The position numbers and the translations under genes are program-made. From the NCBI RefSeq assembly GCF_001423945.1, contig NZ_LMPU01000009.1:620416-684415 (forward strand): a DNA stretch of 64,000 bases. Direction: 5' to 3'. Every line of letters starts with the position of its first letter. Positions within the stretch are counted from its first letter, which is position 1. This document shows, piece after piece, positions 18,547 through 27,783 of the stretch. The notes under the pieces are model-generated. The model ran no database searches and was not told the origin of the DNA. It saw nothing but the letters and a program-made list of their open reading frames with translations. Source of the stretch: Pedobacter sp. Leaf194. Its GTDB lineage: Bacteria; Bacteroidota; Bacteroidia; Sphingobacteriales; Sphingobacteriaceae.

Positions 18547-19346
18547 CTGGACTGGGCGGGACCCAGTCCTCTGCTTTGTTGGGTTTCATCTTTGAAACCC
18601 AGGCCATAGCCTGTCCGGGCCGGGGTGTCCAGTTGAAGACTGCGCTGCATCTCGGCGAAAGCCTGCTTATAGCCCGGGGTGTTGTAATCGACCTGCTGTC
18701 CTTCTTCGCCCTTTATTGCCCGGATACCCCTAATTAGAAAGTAAGACTGACCTCCGTCGACCACGACAGACAAAACGAGCGCTGCCCTGTTGGAAAGGAT
18801 TCCTTTCGATTCACTGGCGCGGTGCTGCAACCTCGTTCCATCCTCCAGTTCCAATGCCTCTCCACGCTTGAATCCGGACTGCTGCGCTGGTGACAGCGCG
18901 TAGCCATTCACAAAATCAGGCACCTGTACTTCCTCTGGGAAATAGGTGATAAAGTCTCTGGTCAACGCATCGTATTCAAAAATCATCAGCGATGTTCCAC
19001 CAGTGGAATCCTGGAACCCCTTTTGAAGAAAATCCTCTTTAGATGAGCTTAAAAGCGATACCTCCTGGCCGCTAAGTAAGGAATGGCCCTGAACATTTTT
19101 ATATATCGGGTGAAGCCTGAGTTCAACCTCACCTTTTAAGTTTCGCTGTAATGAAAGGCGGGCATCAAGCCGTTCTATCTGGAAGTATTCCGTGCTCAGG
19201 CCACTTAAGGTTAGCAGTCCGGTTCGGCGCCCTGCGAGCAAAGCCTTGAAATCCGTGCTTTCCAGTAATACATCATCATCAGTTGAAAGCCCAAGGGCTT
19301 CCATTGCCTGAAAGGGCAGGTCATTTTGACTGAATAAATAATTCAT
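18543..19346 (-). CDS. DUF3945/DUF4099-like conjugative-element protein
   Basis: 267 residues. The N-terminus (ALGLSTDDDVLLESTDFKAL) looks like the DUF4099 helix pair. The middle (FVNGYALSPAQQSGFKRGEAL) matches the 'L+.eq...f..G+.l' pattern of DUF3945 repeats, which are abundant in Bacteroidota integrative elements. No enzymatic motif. Starts 3 bases after the ArdC-like gene and overlaps the next gene by 4 bases. The Gln/Ser-rich C-terminus is probably disordered. The molecular role of these families is unknown. Confidence 0.6.
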   Translation of the reverse strand: MNYLFSQNDLPFQAMEALGLSTDDDVLLESTDFKALLAGRRTGLLTLSGLSTEYFQIERLDARLSLQRNLKGEVELRLHPIYKNVQGHSLLSGQEVSLLSSSKEDFLQKGFQDSTGGTSLMIFEYDALTRDFITYFPEEVQVPDFVNGYALSPAQQSGFKRGEALELEDGTRLQHRASESKGILSNRAALVLSVVVDGGQSYFLIRGIRAIKGEEGQQVDYNTPGYKQAFAEMQRSLQLDTPARTGYGLGFKDETQQSRGLGPAQSR

Positions 19347-19349
19347 AAT

Positions 19350-20570
19350 TCATCTTTTTAGGTTAGGTAAATGTTGATTTTCTTCACTGCCGGTGCTTTG
19401 TTCAGTTGCTGTCAATAAAGGCCCCGGACAAAACGAGGCATCCAGTTTGCAATCTAAAAGCGAAGTGTAGAGCTTATCCGTTCTGGAAACTATAAAGTGC
19501 GTTCCGCTACCTTCCTCGAACACTTTTATACGCCCCTGTTTCAAATGGCCGGTGATTTGGTAATGTTTGTCTTTATAGAAGATTTCGTCGCCAGTGGTGA
19601 GGAATTTTCTAACTGCGGATTTTTGAGGATTCCAGGCTTGCTGAATGGGGTTTTCAAGGTCCTGCGCTAGCTTATTGTCAAAACTGAGCAGAAATGCTGT
19701 AATTTTCTCCGCATCTGTAGCTGCTTTATGAATTTCGAAAGGGCTGTCAGTGAGCAACTGTATCCAGGCCGCTACGTATGCGCTATGCTGACCGGGGTCG
19801 TGTCCAATCCCCAGCGCATCGCCAAGCATCATGGAGGCGATTTCTGCGCGTAGCTCTTCCCTGGCATAACCCGGGGAACCTGGGAAGTTGAAAAGGCTCC
19901 GGTCCAGTCGCGAAGAATGGCCGGTCCAGTGACCGAGTTCATGCAGCAAGGTTGCATAGTACTTATCGGAAGCATCAAACTGCGAATGCTCAGGAATGGT
20001 AATTGAGTCCGTTCTGAGATCATAATAAGCCTCATCACCAGCGAGATGGCGAATGGTTGCCCCGGAATTTTTGATGAGTCCCTCGGCCCGCTCTAATGGC
20101 TCCCATTTTTTACTGGCGGCAGCCAATGATACAAGTGCCCCGAGGCCCTGTATTTGTGCTGCATTGAAAACCCAGGCGTTTGAAATAATGGCCTTAGTCA
20201 ATGGCCGATCTTCGGTTACCACCTTATGATTATCATCCAAGATTATCTGCCCGCCGGAATCTCTTTTGGTAACGCGCTGAACAGTTTTAACGAACTGGAT
20301 GAGCGTTCCTTTTTCACCTGACTTAACCCTGAAACCTGCCGCTTCAGCCTGTTTGAAGGTTAGCCACCTTGGATCTTCGCGGCCCGAAAGCAGCAGGCTT
20401 AATACATTAATTCCCTGATAGCGTTTGCCGCTGATCGCATTATAAGGAAGTCTTGGAATCAGCAGACCTTCGGTGCTCCAGGGCCGCTGCCATGGGGCAG
20501 TGCCAGCCTGTAATGCTTTTATTAGCCCTTCGGCAACCTGAACATGCAGGTCTTTAGTTTCTTTTTTCAT
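19350..20570 (-). CDS. ArdC-like antirestriction protein (ssDNA-binding plus zincin)
   Basis: 406 residues. Residues ~5-140 form the ArdC N-terminal ssDNA-binding domain (APWQRPW, YNAISGKRYQGINVL, ending NAWVFNAAQI). Residues ~150-310 are a zincin metallopeptidase with HELGHWTGH at 210-218 and a downstream acid in EELRAEIASMMLG. The last 90 residues are an extra tail. ArdC-type proteins coat incoming single-stranded DNA and protect it from host restriction during conjugation. This supports a conjugative origin for the block. Confidence 0.9.
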   Translation of the reverse strand: MKKETKDLHVQVAEGLIKALQAGTAPWQRPWSTEGLLIPRLPYNAISGKRYQGINVLSLLLSGREDPRWLTFKQAEAAGFRVKSGEKGTLIQFVKTVQRVTKRDSGGQIILDDNHKVVTEDRPLTKAIISNAWVFNAAQIQGLGALVSLAAASKKWEPLERAEGLIKNSGATIRHLAGDEAYYDLRTDSITIPEHSQFDASDKYYATLLHELGHWTGHSSRLDRSLFNFPGSPGYAREELRAEIASMMLGDALGIGHDPGQHSAYVAAWIQLLTDSPFEIHKAATDAEKITAFLLSFDNKLAQDLENPIQQAWNPQKSAVRKFLTTGDEIFYKDKHYQITGHLKQGRIKVFEEGSGTHFIVSRTDKLYTSLLDCKLDASFCPGPLLTATEQSTGSEENQHLPNLKR

Positions 20571-20728
20571 GGAACAATCCTTTCCTGTAAGTTAAAGCTA
20601 CCCGTGTTTTGGCACTTAGGTATGGCAGTAAGCGGCACGGGTAAGCCGCTAGGGCAAAAACGGTTCAAGCGCATTCATCGATTACGGTTTTAATGGTTTC
20701 TTATCTGTTTCCATCTTGAGTGTTATTA

Positions 20729-21232
20729 TCACTTATCGGAATTTGCATCAGTTAAGCGTCCGGGGTTTACGGCATCGAGCGCCTTCAGAAATTTCAGGGC
20801 ATCAAGCTTGACTCCGCAGTAGCTTAAAGCAAAATGCAGGTGCGGCCCGGTTGTTCTGCCGCTAGCTCCAGACACACCGATGAGCTGCCCCCTCAAGACA
20901 GTATCCTTACTGCTGACTATTATCCGGGAAAGGTGCGCGTAATGACTCAATAGCTTGCCATGGCGGATGACAATGAACTTTCCTGAAACCGCATTGATGT
21001 TTACCCGGACAACCTCGCCGTCAGCAATGCTGAACACTGGCTGGAAGTCTGCTTTGAGATCTACGCCATCATGAAAATTCAGTGCACCATTGAGCGGATG
21101 AATTCGCCATCCAAATGCCTGATTCATATACAAACTGTTCAACGGCGAGGTAAAATAGCGCTGCCCAAAGCTTCTGGGGGCTAGTCCTAAGATGACAATC
21201 ACTGCGCTGAGGCTTGATAAATAGCCCATCAT
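20729..21232 (-). CDS. M23 (LytM-type) peptidoglycan endopeptidase
   Basis: 167 residues with an N-terminal hydrophobic segment (residues 4-18) for export. Catalytic landmarks are complete: H54 and D58 in NFHDGVD, H100 in HYAHL, and HLH at 131-133 in GPHLHF. It should cleave peptide cross-links in the cell wall, a local wall-opening role commonly carried by conjugative elements. The ATG overlaps the upstream gene by 4 bases. A 158-base gap follows before the ArdC-like gene. Confidence 0.9.
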   Translation of the reverse strand: MMGYLSSLSAVIVILGLAPRSFGQRYFTSPLNSLYMNQAFGWRIHPLNGALNFHDGVDLKADFQPVFSIADGEVVRVNINAVSGKFIVIRHGKLLSHYAHLSRIIVSSKDTVLRGQLIGVSGASGRTTGPHLHFALSYCGVKLDALKFLKALDAVNPGRLTDANSDK

Positions 21233-21645
21233 CTGGAGAGAAATGACTGATTTGCACTTTGGGTGTTTTTTAAATCGAGTACGTTCTGAAGGGTTTCCAT
21301 TCCACTGCTTCTAGCCCCTGGACTTTCCTTTAACATCTCGAGCGCTTTCAGTATATCTTTCTGACTACCCGATTCCTGGAGCAGATTTACACGCATCAAC
21401 ACCTTGAAATCTGCTGTCTCCATACCGGAGGGCTGGTCCATCAGCACTTTATACAAATCTTGCTTAGCGCGTATGACCATAAGCGCTTCGGGCGGGAAGG
21501 CATACATTTCGAGTGAGCCAAATCCGACCATAACGGCCTGCCTTTTTTCGTCTATTGAGGCGATGAAGCCGATTAGGCCTCTTGAGGGCCAGTTGTCGCT
21601 GAGTTCGGGATTTACCATAACCAGCATTCCTGAAAGTTCTTCCAT
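21229..21645 (-). CDS. Hypothetical protein of conjugative-element block
   Basis: 138 residues, soluble, no signal peptide. The N-terminal half has beta-rich SRGLIGFIASIDE and VMVGFGSLEMYAFPPEALMVI segments, like a small SH3/KOW-type barrel. The C-terminal half is helical. It is translationally coupled to the M23 peptidase. Not recognised. Confidence 0.6.
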   Translation of the reverse strand: MEELSGMLVMVNPELSDNWPSRGLIGFIASIDEKRQAVMVGFGSLEMYAFPPEALMVIRAKQDLYKVLMDQPSGMETADFKVLMRVNLLQESGSQKDILKALEMLKESPGARSSGMETLQNVLDLKNTQSANQSFLSR

Positions 21646-21777
21646 GATTTTTGATTGTTAAAATAGTTGAAGAGTTTATCCTTGAAAACTGCCTGAGTTG
21701 CCACATCTTTGAACAGATGTGCGTTCCGTCACGATAAACAACTAGACGAGAAAGGGCTGAGCAAGTCATCTGATTGC

Positions 21778-22638
21778 TCAAGAAAATTTATCGGCGATTG
21801 CAGCCACGTCGGCATTAATTTTATTAAAATTTCTAAGCAGAATTTCCGGCTTTTTACCGCCGAAGTCGTAAAATATGGGTAGCGGGGTATAGCCGGCTTC
21901 TTCCAGGGCTAGCTTTTTCATGTCCTGATTCACCCGGCAGTGAATGGCCGAGGTTTCAAACTTTCCTGTATAGCTTTCTACCGCATCTCCCGCCAGCATA
22001 CCCACGAGTTCACCGGCTTTCAGCGAAGCAATTTTTCCAGCCGGTATTAGCGGCTCCAGCTTTTCATTTATCGAAAGGGACAATTTGGCCCGGTCAATAG
22101 AAAGGCTTTCTCCCTGCTGCTTGACCTTTCCGAAAAGCCGTTCGAGCCAGTCCAAAGTTTCCTTGTTGCGCACCGAGCCGGCCAGTACATTTCCAACAAC
22201 CGAAGTGATGGTTCCCGATACTTCCTTGCCATATTGCTGCTGAAACTGAGGCAATTCCTGCAGTCCCATGAGTACCGCGACCTTATTACTTCTGGCAGTT
22301 GCTATCAGGTTTTCAATCCGATGGACGAATATGGTGGGTAGTTCGTCCAGGATGAGCGCACTTGGCAGATTACCTTTTGTATTAATTAACCTGGTAAGCC
22401 GGTTCAGTACGACTGAATAGCAGGCGGAGTTGATGTTTTGGGTATTAGGATCATTTGCAAGGACCAGCGTAGCAGGATTTTTTGCATCACTGATCTTCAA
22501 GTTGAAGTCATCGCCCGAAAACACCCAGAAGCCGAAATTGGCAGTTTCCAGCAAAAGGGCATCACCGTCATGTACTTTGTCGAAGTTATAAAGCACTGCT
22601 GAAAAATCATTGGATTTAGGTAGAAAACGGGCAAACAT
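21778..22638 (-). CDS. traG: TraG/VirD4-type coupling protein, C-terminal half only
   Basis: 286 residues matching only the C-terminal part of a TraG-type coupling ATPase, normally about 600-700 residues. Walker B is present (ALILDELPT, 94-101), followed by NLIATARSNKVAVLMG and ITSVVGNVLAGSVRNKETLDWLERLFGK. The Walker A domain and the N-terminal membrane spans are missing. The gene follows the mobilization gene by only 4 bases, where a relaxase would be expected. This suggests a deletion joined the two. ATPase activity is unlikely. Confidence 0.8.
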   Translation of the reverse strand: MFARFLPKSNDFSAVLYNFDKVHDGDALLLETANFGFWVFSGDDFNLKISDAKNPATLVLANDPNTQNINSACYSVVLNRLTRLINTKGNLPSALILDELPTIFVHRIENLIATARSNKVAVLMGLQELPQFQQQYGKEVSGTITSVVGNVLAGSVRNKETLDWLERLFGKVKQQGESLSIDRAKLSLSINEKLEPLIPAGKIASLKAGELVGMLAGDAVESYTGKFETSAIHCRVNQDMKKLALEEAGYTPLPIFYDFGGKKPEILLRNFNKINADVAAIADKFS

Positions 22639-22642
22639 ATTT

Positions 22643-23008
22643 TCAGGTTTTCATCTTTGATAAAAGAAGCCGGATGGCTTGCTCGAGGCTTTTCTGAACG
22701 TTGAGATAGTCTTTAACTATGGCTTCAAAGTTTTCTTCAATCTTTTCATCAATAACAGCAGTGCCGGCGCGATTGGAAAAGTGTTGGTATATCAGCGCAT
22801 TAGCACCAGATAATTTCTTACCTATATCATCGAAGAACACGAGCAGTTCCCTTGCATTGATGATGGTGGATTTAGCCTTGTCCAAGAGTACCTTTCGGAC
22901 CAGTTGCTGCTTGGTGATACCCAGCACCTTTTCGTGTTCGCTAAGCAGGGCATATTCCTCATCATTAAAATACATTCTGATGCAGTGGCTGTTGATTTTT
23001 TTATCCAT
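22643..23008 (-). CDS. Relaxosome mobilization protein (MobA/MobC-like, ribbon-helix-helix)
   Basis: About 121 residues from ATG 23008 (MDKKINSHCIRMYFND), which has a purine-rich site upstream; an in-frame ATG at 23050 overlaps the primase stop and is the alternative. The N-terminal strand-helix-helix (IRMYFNDEEYALLSEHEKVLG) is the ribbon-helix-helix DNA-binding unit of mobilization accessory proteins. The helical C-terminus is of the type that contacts a relaxase. No relaxase gene is present. Confidence 0.7.
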   Translation of the reverse strand: MDKKINSHCIRMYFNDEEYALLSEHEKVLGITKQQLVRKVLLDKAKSTIINARELLVFFDDIGKKLSGANALIYQHFSNRAGTAVIDEKIEENFEAIVKDYLNVQKSLEQAIRLLLSKMKT

Positions 23009-23046
23009 GGTTTCCCTGTTTAACTCCGTTAATATTATCTTACCAC

Positions 23047-24006
23047 TCAACGTTTGCCACTGATAGGCTTATAAAGTTGCGAAGTAAGTATCTCTGACCG
23101 CTCTTTCCAGGGCCGCGGGTGCTCCGACATATATTTCTCATTATAATCCTTGTAATCCAGATAAGCAGTAGCCTGGTCCCTCGCGTAAGGGATTGCACTG
23201 ATGAGTTCCGCGCTGGCCTTTTTTCCCGAAACATCGTTGTCAAAGAAAACGTCAACTGCAGCATAATGTGCAGCGATGGGTAAAACCTCTTTCAGGTTCA
23301 CCACAGAATTGAGCACGATAACGGTGTCAGCATACGAGGGATTAGTCTTTCGCCAGCTCAGAAAGTCCATAAATCCCTCAAAAAGACTCAGTTTGGAAGA
23401 GGCTCCTTCAATAAGGCTAATCCCTTTCTTCCCAAGACAGCCTTTGAAAGAAGCGCTCCTAATTTCCCAGCCGCCCTTTTCATTTGGCCACCCTGCAGCA
23501 CAGAAAGTTTTCTGCTTACCCTCCTTGAGGGTTACCTCGTATCGAACTTCTTTCAGATAATCTCTGGCTATGTCCTTGATTCCCCTGAAATCAAGATACT
23601 CCATTAGCGACTTGTTTCCTCCCAGCTCAGTTATTGAAGTAATCTTGTGCCAGGAATCTTTTACCGGGCTATTCTCAGCGGGAAGCGGCTTCAGACTGCC
23701 TGATAAGATGGAGACATCTGCTAATCTGCCTGCTATTTTGTGGAGCACTTCCTGAAAACTGAGCTCCGGCCACATGGCCATTGCAAGGTCAAAAAGATTT
23801 CCGCCTTTGCCAAGGCCATGATCAAACCAGAGACCCATTTTTTCATTTACGCAGAACGACGGTGTGAAATCGCCCTCACGAATCATTGAATGATAAAATG
23901 TTTCACCGGCAGACCTTTTCGCCGGAGTAAAGCCGAGGTCGGTTAAAAACTGGGTTATTGAAACCTGCGCTCTTAACTGGGCAATATCGTAATATTTCTT
24001 TTCCAT
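23047..24006 (-). CDS. CHC2/Toprim DNA primase of mobile element
   Basis: About 319 residues from ATG 24006 (MEKKYYDIAQLRAQVSI); an in-frame ATG at 24138 would add 44 residues without similarity. The N-terminal CHC2-like module (FTPSFCVNEKMGLWFDHGLGKGGNLFDL) has lost the zinc cysteines, as is frequent in this element-borne class. The Toprim domain shows SLFEGFMDFLSW and VFFDNDVSGKKA. It likely primes replication of transferred single-stranded DNA. Overlaps the mobilization gene's reading frame by 4 bases. Confidence 0.85.
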   Translation of the reverse strand: MEKKYYDIAQLRAQVSITQFLTDLGFTPAKRSAGETFYHSMIREGDFTPSFCVNEKMGLWFDHGLGKGGNLFDLAMAMWPELSFQEVLHKIAGRLADVSILSGSLKPLPAENSPVKDSWHKITSITELGGNKSLMEYLDFRGIKDIARDYLKEVRYEVTLKEGKQKTFCAAGWPNEKGGWEIRSASFKGCLGKKGISLIEGASSKLSLFEGFMDFLSWRKTNPSYADTVIVLNSVVNLKEVLPIAAHYAAVDVFFDNDVSGKKASAELISAIPYARDQATAYLDYKDYNEKYMSEHPRPWKERSEILTSQLYKPISGKR

Positions 24007-24159
24007 AAAATTTATTATTTGACCGAGAACAGGGTTAAAAAAAGTGGCCCATTTTTCAAAGCATGACCAGTTCTTATGCGTTTCGGAATACTCAGGGTGG
24101 TATCTATCAACTGGACATTCAAAGGCCTGCCATCCCATCCTGTTGAAGTTATTTAAACT

Positions 24160-24303
24160 TTACGATCGTTTTTTGCTTTCACCCCATAGTGCATCATTCA
24201 TAGATGTAAAAAAACAGCCGATTTGCGCGCTGTCGCTGCTACCGCTTTCCATGAGGGATGAATAGCGCTTAAACTGAAGAAAAATGTCTGGTCTAAATGC
24301 CAT
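24160..24303 (-). CDS. Small hypothetical ORF, 47 residues
   Basis: ATG at 24303 and TAA at 24160 on the minus strand. The product starts MAFRPDIFLQFKRYSSLMES and ends ALWGESKKRS. The first helix is amphipathic with basic residues; there is no membrane span. It is the first frame of the mobile-element block and is in the same direction. Too short for family assignment; supported by frame, position and plausible composition. Confidence 0.4.
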   Translation of the reverse strand: MAFRPDIFLQFKRYSSLMESGSSDSAQIGCFFTSMNDALWGESKKRS

Positions 24304-24658
24304 GTTTTGCAGACCTTATGAAACTCTAGCCTGAGTACGGCCCAATAAGAAATCTGTTCTGTAAAAGTAAAATAGATAAGACCAAATTCGCCTATAGCTT
24401 AGCAGCAATATATTTAGCCTTTAATTCCCGTGCCTAAGAAATCGCTTTAAATGTCTCGGAGTAAAAGATCTGTCTGAACGCCGGGTATATCAATTTATCA
24501 TATATCGGATTGCAAAAAGCCGATTCGGAAATGCCGTATCAGGCTGCTGCACAGGCAACAATCGTTGAAGTTTCCAAGTGAGATACGCAAAAAGTTGTAG
24601 TGGATAGGTAACGGGTGGGATTTGGGTATTTAAAGACCCGGGATAGACAGCTTTAATT
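24304..24658. other. Intergenic stretch, 355 bases
   Basis: No gene, clear terminator or repeat seen. It should hold the promoter of the minus-strand mobile-element block, but I cannot point to a convincing -7 box. It may also include one boundary of the element. Confidence 0.3.
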
Positions 24659-25141
24659 TTAACCTCTATTCTGTTTCCAGCTTTTCTTCAATGCCGCATA
24701 CTTTTCAGTTGCTTCTGCTTGTTTCCAAAAACCATGAAAGATTTTGGCCGCCTCTGCCTTTTCCTCTTCACCGGTACCGAATTCGAATTGTGCATAATCT
24801 TTAGCGGGGTCATATTTTCGGCCGCCCCTGTAGTTCGCATACCGCCGGGCCCGGGTGTAACCCATCTGGAGGTACTTCCGCGCCATGTCCGCGCCGACAA
24901 ATTCATCCTTATCCAGATAAGATAAAAACTGCGCAAAGATTTTCTGAGCACTTTCCAGCGCAATAGCTTTAGTTTTGAAACGCCAGTTTATGCCAATCTC
25001 ACTTTTGTAAGGCTCACAAATCAGAACCCCCTGTTCACCCTTCCCTACCCGGTAATGCTCAGGGTGAGCGCGGTAATCCACACCCGGTTTCCAGAAGTAG
25101 GATGATTTATCGAAACTCAAATAGCTGGGGCGCTTGTTCAA
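24659..25141 (-). CDS. DUF4385-family protein
   Basis: 160 residues covering the whole family: FDKSSYFWKPGVDYRAHPE, then GEQGVLICEPYKSEI, then FVGADMARKYLQMGYTRARRYAN. The conserved W, D, R and Y residues are all present. Cytosolic, with no catalytic motif that I can name. The family is scattered in bacteria and phages, and its function is not established. It lies between the mobile-element block and an esterase and is separated from both by 350-500 bases. Confidence 0.85.
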   Translation of the reverse strand: MNKRPSYLSFDKSSYFWKPGVDYRAHPEHYRVGKGEQGVLICEPYKSEIGINWRFKTKAIALESAQKIFAQFLSYLDKDEFVGADMARKYLQMGYTRARRYANYRGGRKYDPAKDYAQFEFGTGEEEKAEAAKIFHGFWKQAEATEKYAALKKSWKQNRG

Positions 25142-25662
25142 TTTTTATAGAATTTAAAATAATATATACAGGTCGGTTGATTATCTAACCATTTCTACAG
25201 CTATAATGTTTATTACTGTCTATTTCTGATAACCGATACTAAAGCAGATGCGTGTGCTAATTGAATTTTTATTTTGAGCGAGCATAAATGAAAACGAACA
25301 GCAAAATTTAAAAAAATGAAACGCTACGAGTTTGTCTCTGGCGCTGGCGAAGAAAACTTGACGACTAGCAGCATCTACGCCATAAGCAGCAATGAATTAA
25401 GTATCACGGGCCGGCCTGCGGATCCTAAACGTACAAACCTATACTATCCGTGCAGATGCAAGGCCATCGTTAAACTGCGCGCTTGTGCAATATCTTTTTA
25501 TCCTTTGATGTTATTTGTCTTGTCCTCCATATAATCGATGAAACAAGCAGTAAAGATTTACCTTGTCTGCAACCACTTGAAAATCCCATAACTTTTCAGT
25601 CCACGCCATCAGATTGACTCCACTCAGACAAACTATTGCCATCGATCAGTGGTTTAGTTTAT
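25142..25662. other. Intergenic stretch, 521 bases
   Basis: Contains only an unconvincing 72-codon frame (25316-25534) with no recognisable fold. No terminator or repeat seen. Confidence 0.3.
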
Positions 25663-26232
25663 ATGAAAAAGATAGTTTTTTTCGGGGACAGTCTGACTGC
25701 TGGTTACGGCTTAAGGGACCCTGGAAAGGAATCAATTCCTGCTTTAATCAGCCATAGGCTAAAACACTTAGGGATGGATTTTGAAGTGTCAAATGCGGGC
25801 ATTAGTGGTGATACGACACGTACAGCAATTGACAGGCTCCCAAGCATACTTGTCGGTGATATCGCTGTTTTTGTACTCGAACTTGGCGCGAACGATTTCC
25901 TGCGTGGCCATAGCGTAAGGGAAGTCGAGTCTAATTTACAAACGATTATTACTACTGTCAAAAAAGCCTATCCACAGTCAGCGATACTACTCTTAGGCCT
26001 GCAGCTGCCTTACTGGGCACATGTCGGCCCTAGTTCGGGCTTTGGAAGTATTTTCCAAAACCTCTCTAAAGCAAATTCAATTGTACTTGTCCCGTCTTTT
26101 TTAAGTGGCGTGGCCGGAAATCGGGCGCTGAATATGCCAGATGGTGTACATCCGCTAGCCGCGGGCTACCAGCTCGCCACAGACAACATTTTGCCTGCCC
26201 TACTCAAAATATTAAAATCCGAAAACCGCTAA
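25663..26232 (+). CDS. SGNH/GDSL hydrolase (arylesterase/TesA-like)
   Basis: About 189 residues from ATG 25663 (MKKIVFFGDSLTAGYG); nine extra upstream codons carry no signal. All SGNH blocks are present: GDSLTAG with the nucleophilic Ser, the oxyanion Gly in NAGISGDTT, GANDFLRG with the Asn, and the catalytic Asp/His in MPDGVHPLAAGY. Length and spacing match TesA-type esterases/thioesterases/lysophospholipases. No signal peptide is visible, so it may be cytosolic. Monocistronic. Confidence 0.92.
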   Translation: MKKIVFFGDSLTAGYGLRDPGKESIPALISHRLKHLGMDFEVSNAGISGDTTRTAIDRLPSILVGDIAVFVLELGANDFLRGHSVREVESNLQTIITTVKKAYPQSAILLLGLQLPYWAHVGPSSGFGSIFQNLSKANSIVLVPSFLSGVAGNRALNMPDGVHPLAAGYQLATDNILPALLKILKSENR

Positions 26233-27573
26233 TATTTGTGATAAGAGGCTCAATGCCAAAAGAATCCTGTTGACTGCGATAATTGAAAACAAGTCGGCTC
26301 CTCTGGTTAGCCAAATGGTCCTGAATATCGATAACTAAGTATATAACCAGATTTTTAATGGATATCAATGGATGCGATTACCTCCAACAGGTTTTAAAGA
26401 ATTTCCGCTGTCTTATGACCAGGCTTTATTCCATCAGTACCTTGGTTTTGATATGTCCTCCACTTAGGCTTTCAAGCTTCAACGGATTTCCGTTGCACCT
26501 ATTAACACTTATAAAATGTTTTTCTAATCCACTGAATAAAAAAGAGTTAGACATTATTTTTATCAGTTGCCGATGACCGGCAAAAAAAATGCGAACGGGC
26601 TAAACGCTTTTTGTAAAACAAAATACATATATCGGTAAAGAGAAAATACTATCGCACACATTTTACTTAGTCTTCTATATTTTGCATTACTTAAACAAAA
26701 AGCCAAAAATCAATGCACAAAAAAAGGGCCTTTCGGCCCCCTCGCACCTTTAGCAAAACACAGAAGAACCATGCATGTAAAAAGGTAATACGGAATTACT
26801 CACGTCAGTCTGTACAGACCGGGCCGTCGCCTGCCCCTGCGTTTTCGTTTTGATATGTCATCTCCACTTCGCAGGATTTTCCGCTCTTCGCGGAATAATG
26901 CTTCATTCCCAAATGTCAAAGATCCTTATCGAAATAGCTGAAAATCAGTTATTTCACTTTCATTGAATTAAAACTATCGATGATGCAGCGCGATAAGAAT
27001 TTTTGGACTGAATTAAGCTACAATAAAAAACTGCTAACCTAGGACTAAACCGATTTTAGTACTACCCTAATTAATTTGGGGTTTAACAAGCTGTAATTTA
27101 ATCTCTTAGAACACCAATTAATGAGTTGTTAGTTTATGCCTAGTGAAAAACGGCAATAATGACCTCGGAGTTAAGGCACCGGTTTAACAATATGGTGTTT
27201 TGGCAAGATTTCAAGAAATTATCTTTACGGACTTCATGAGTTATTCTCTTATGGAATGGTCAGGCGTAAAAGCAGAAGTCCATACCCAGACTGGGGAAAC
27301 CAAAGTGAATTTGGGTTAAAAATAGATGACAGTTATAGCGGATGTCTCACTGTTGTTCGTAAAATCCATCAATCTTTCCTGATTGATCTGTCTTTGGATT
27401 GAGGATGGTGCTAGCCTTGCGCTCAGGCTAATATAATTTAAATCGAATTATAAATGTCGCTCTGAAATTCGGTCGTGACTGACTTGTTCCGGCTTCGAAC
27501 AATTTGCTTATCTGTCTTCACTGGAATCCGTCAAGATAACTGTGCGCTATTAAGCGTCAAACCGACAAAATTT
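26233..27573. other. Long gene-poor intergenic region, 1.34 kb
   Basis: No convincing gene; a 72-codon frame at 26358-26576 has no recognisable features. The part around 26,790-26,930 is rich in short hairpins: GTCTGTACAGAC near 26,808, and TTCCGC/GCGGAA at 26879-26895. It is preceded by a minus-strand terminator, so a minus-strand RNA gene is possible. Confidence 0.35.
26720..26739 (-). terminator. Minus-strand intrinsic terminator without an adjacent gene
   Basis: Read on the minus strand: GGGCC, loop GAAA, GGCCC, then a run of seven T. The nearest minus-strand coding gene ends more than 800 bases away (27574), so it probably ends an unannotated transcript. Confidence 0.65.
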
Positions 27574-27783
27574 TCAATGTTTTAAATGATTGGCTTTTAC
27601 CGTCATTCTGACCGCACGCAAACCTTTCTCCGTTAGTTCTATTTCAAACTCAACCTCGTCAAAAATAGCTAAGCACAGTTCTTCGCCATAAGAATGAAAT
27701 CTTATATCCTGATCATTTTCATCAAGCAGCTGCCCGCTCCTGTCAGAAAAGTTCAGGTGAGTTACTCTTCCTTTTCGCTTCAT
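27574..27783 (-). CDS. Cold-shock-domain-like small protein
   Basis: 69 residues from ATG 27783 (MKRKGRVTHLNFSDRSG); the frame is open upstream but only this part has a fold. The pattern KGRV, GQLLDENDQDIRFH, a short turn, DEVEFEIEL, and GLRAVRM reproduces the five strands of a cold-shock/OB fold. The aromatic RNP1/RNP2 residues are mostly absent, so nucleic-acid binding is uncertain. Similar in architecture to the protein at 29,247. Monocistronic. Confidence 0.6.
   Translation of the reverse strand: MKRKGRVTHLNFSDRSGQLLDENDQDIRFHSYGEELCLAIFDEVEFEIELTEKGLRAVRMTVKANHLKH

Noticed and set aside
25316..25534. 72-codon frame upstream of the GDSL esterase
   Set aside because: No family resemblance, no promoter or operon context, unusual Cys/Ser-rich composition.
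26358..26576. 72-codon frame after the GDSL esterase
   Set aside because: No conserved pattern; hydrophobic runs look like chance translation of AT-rich sequence.
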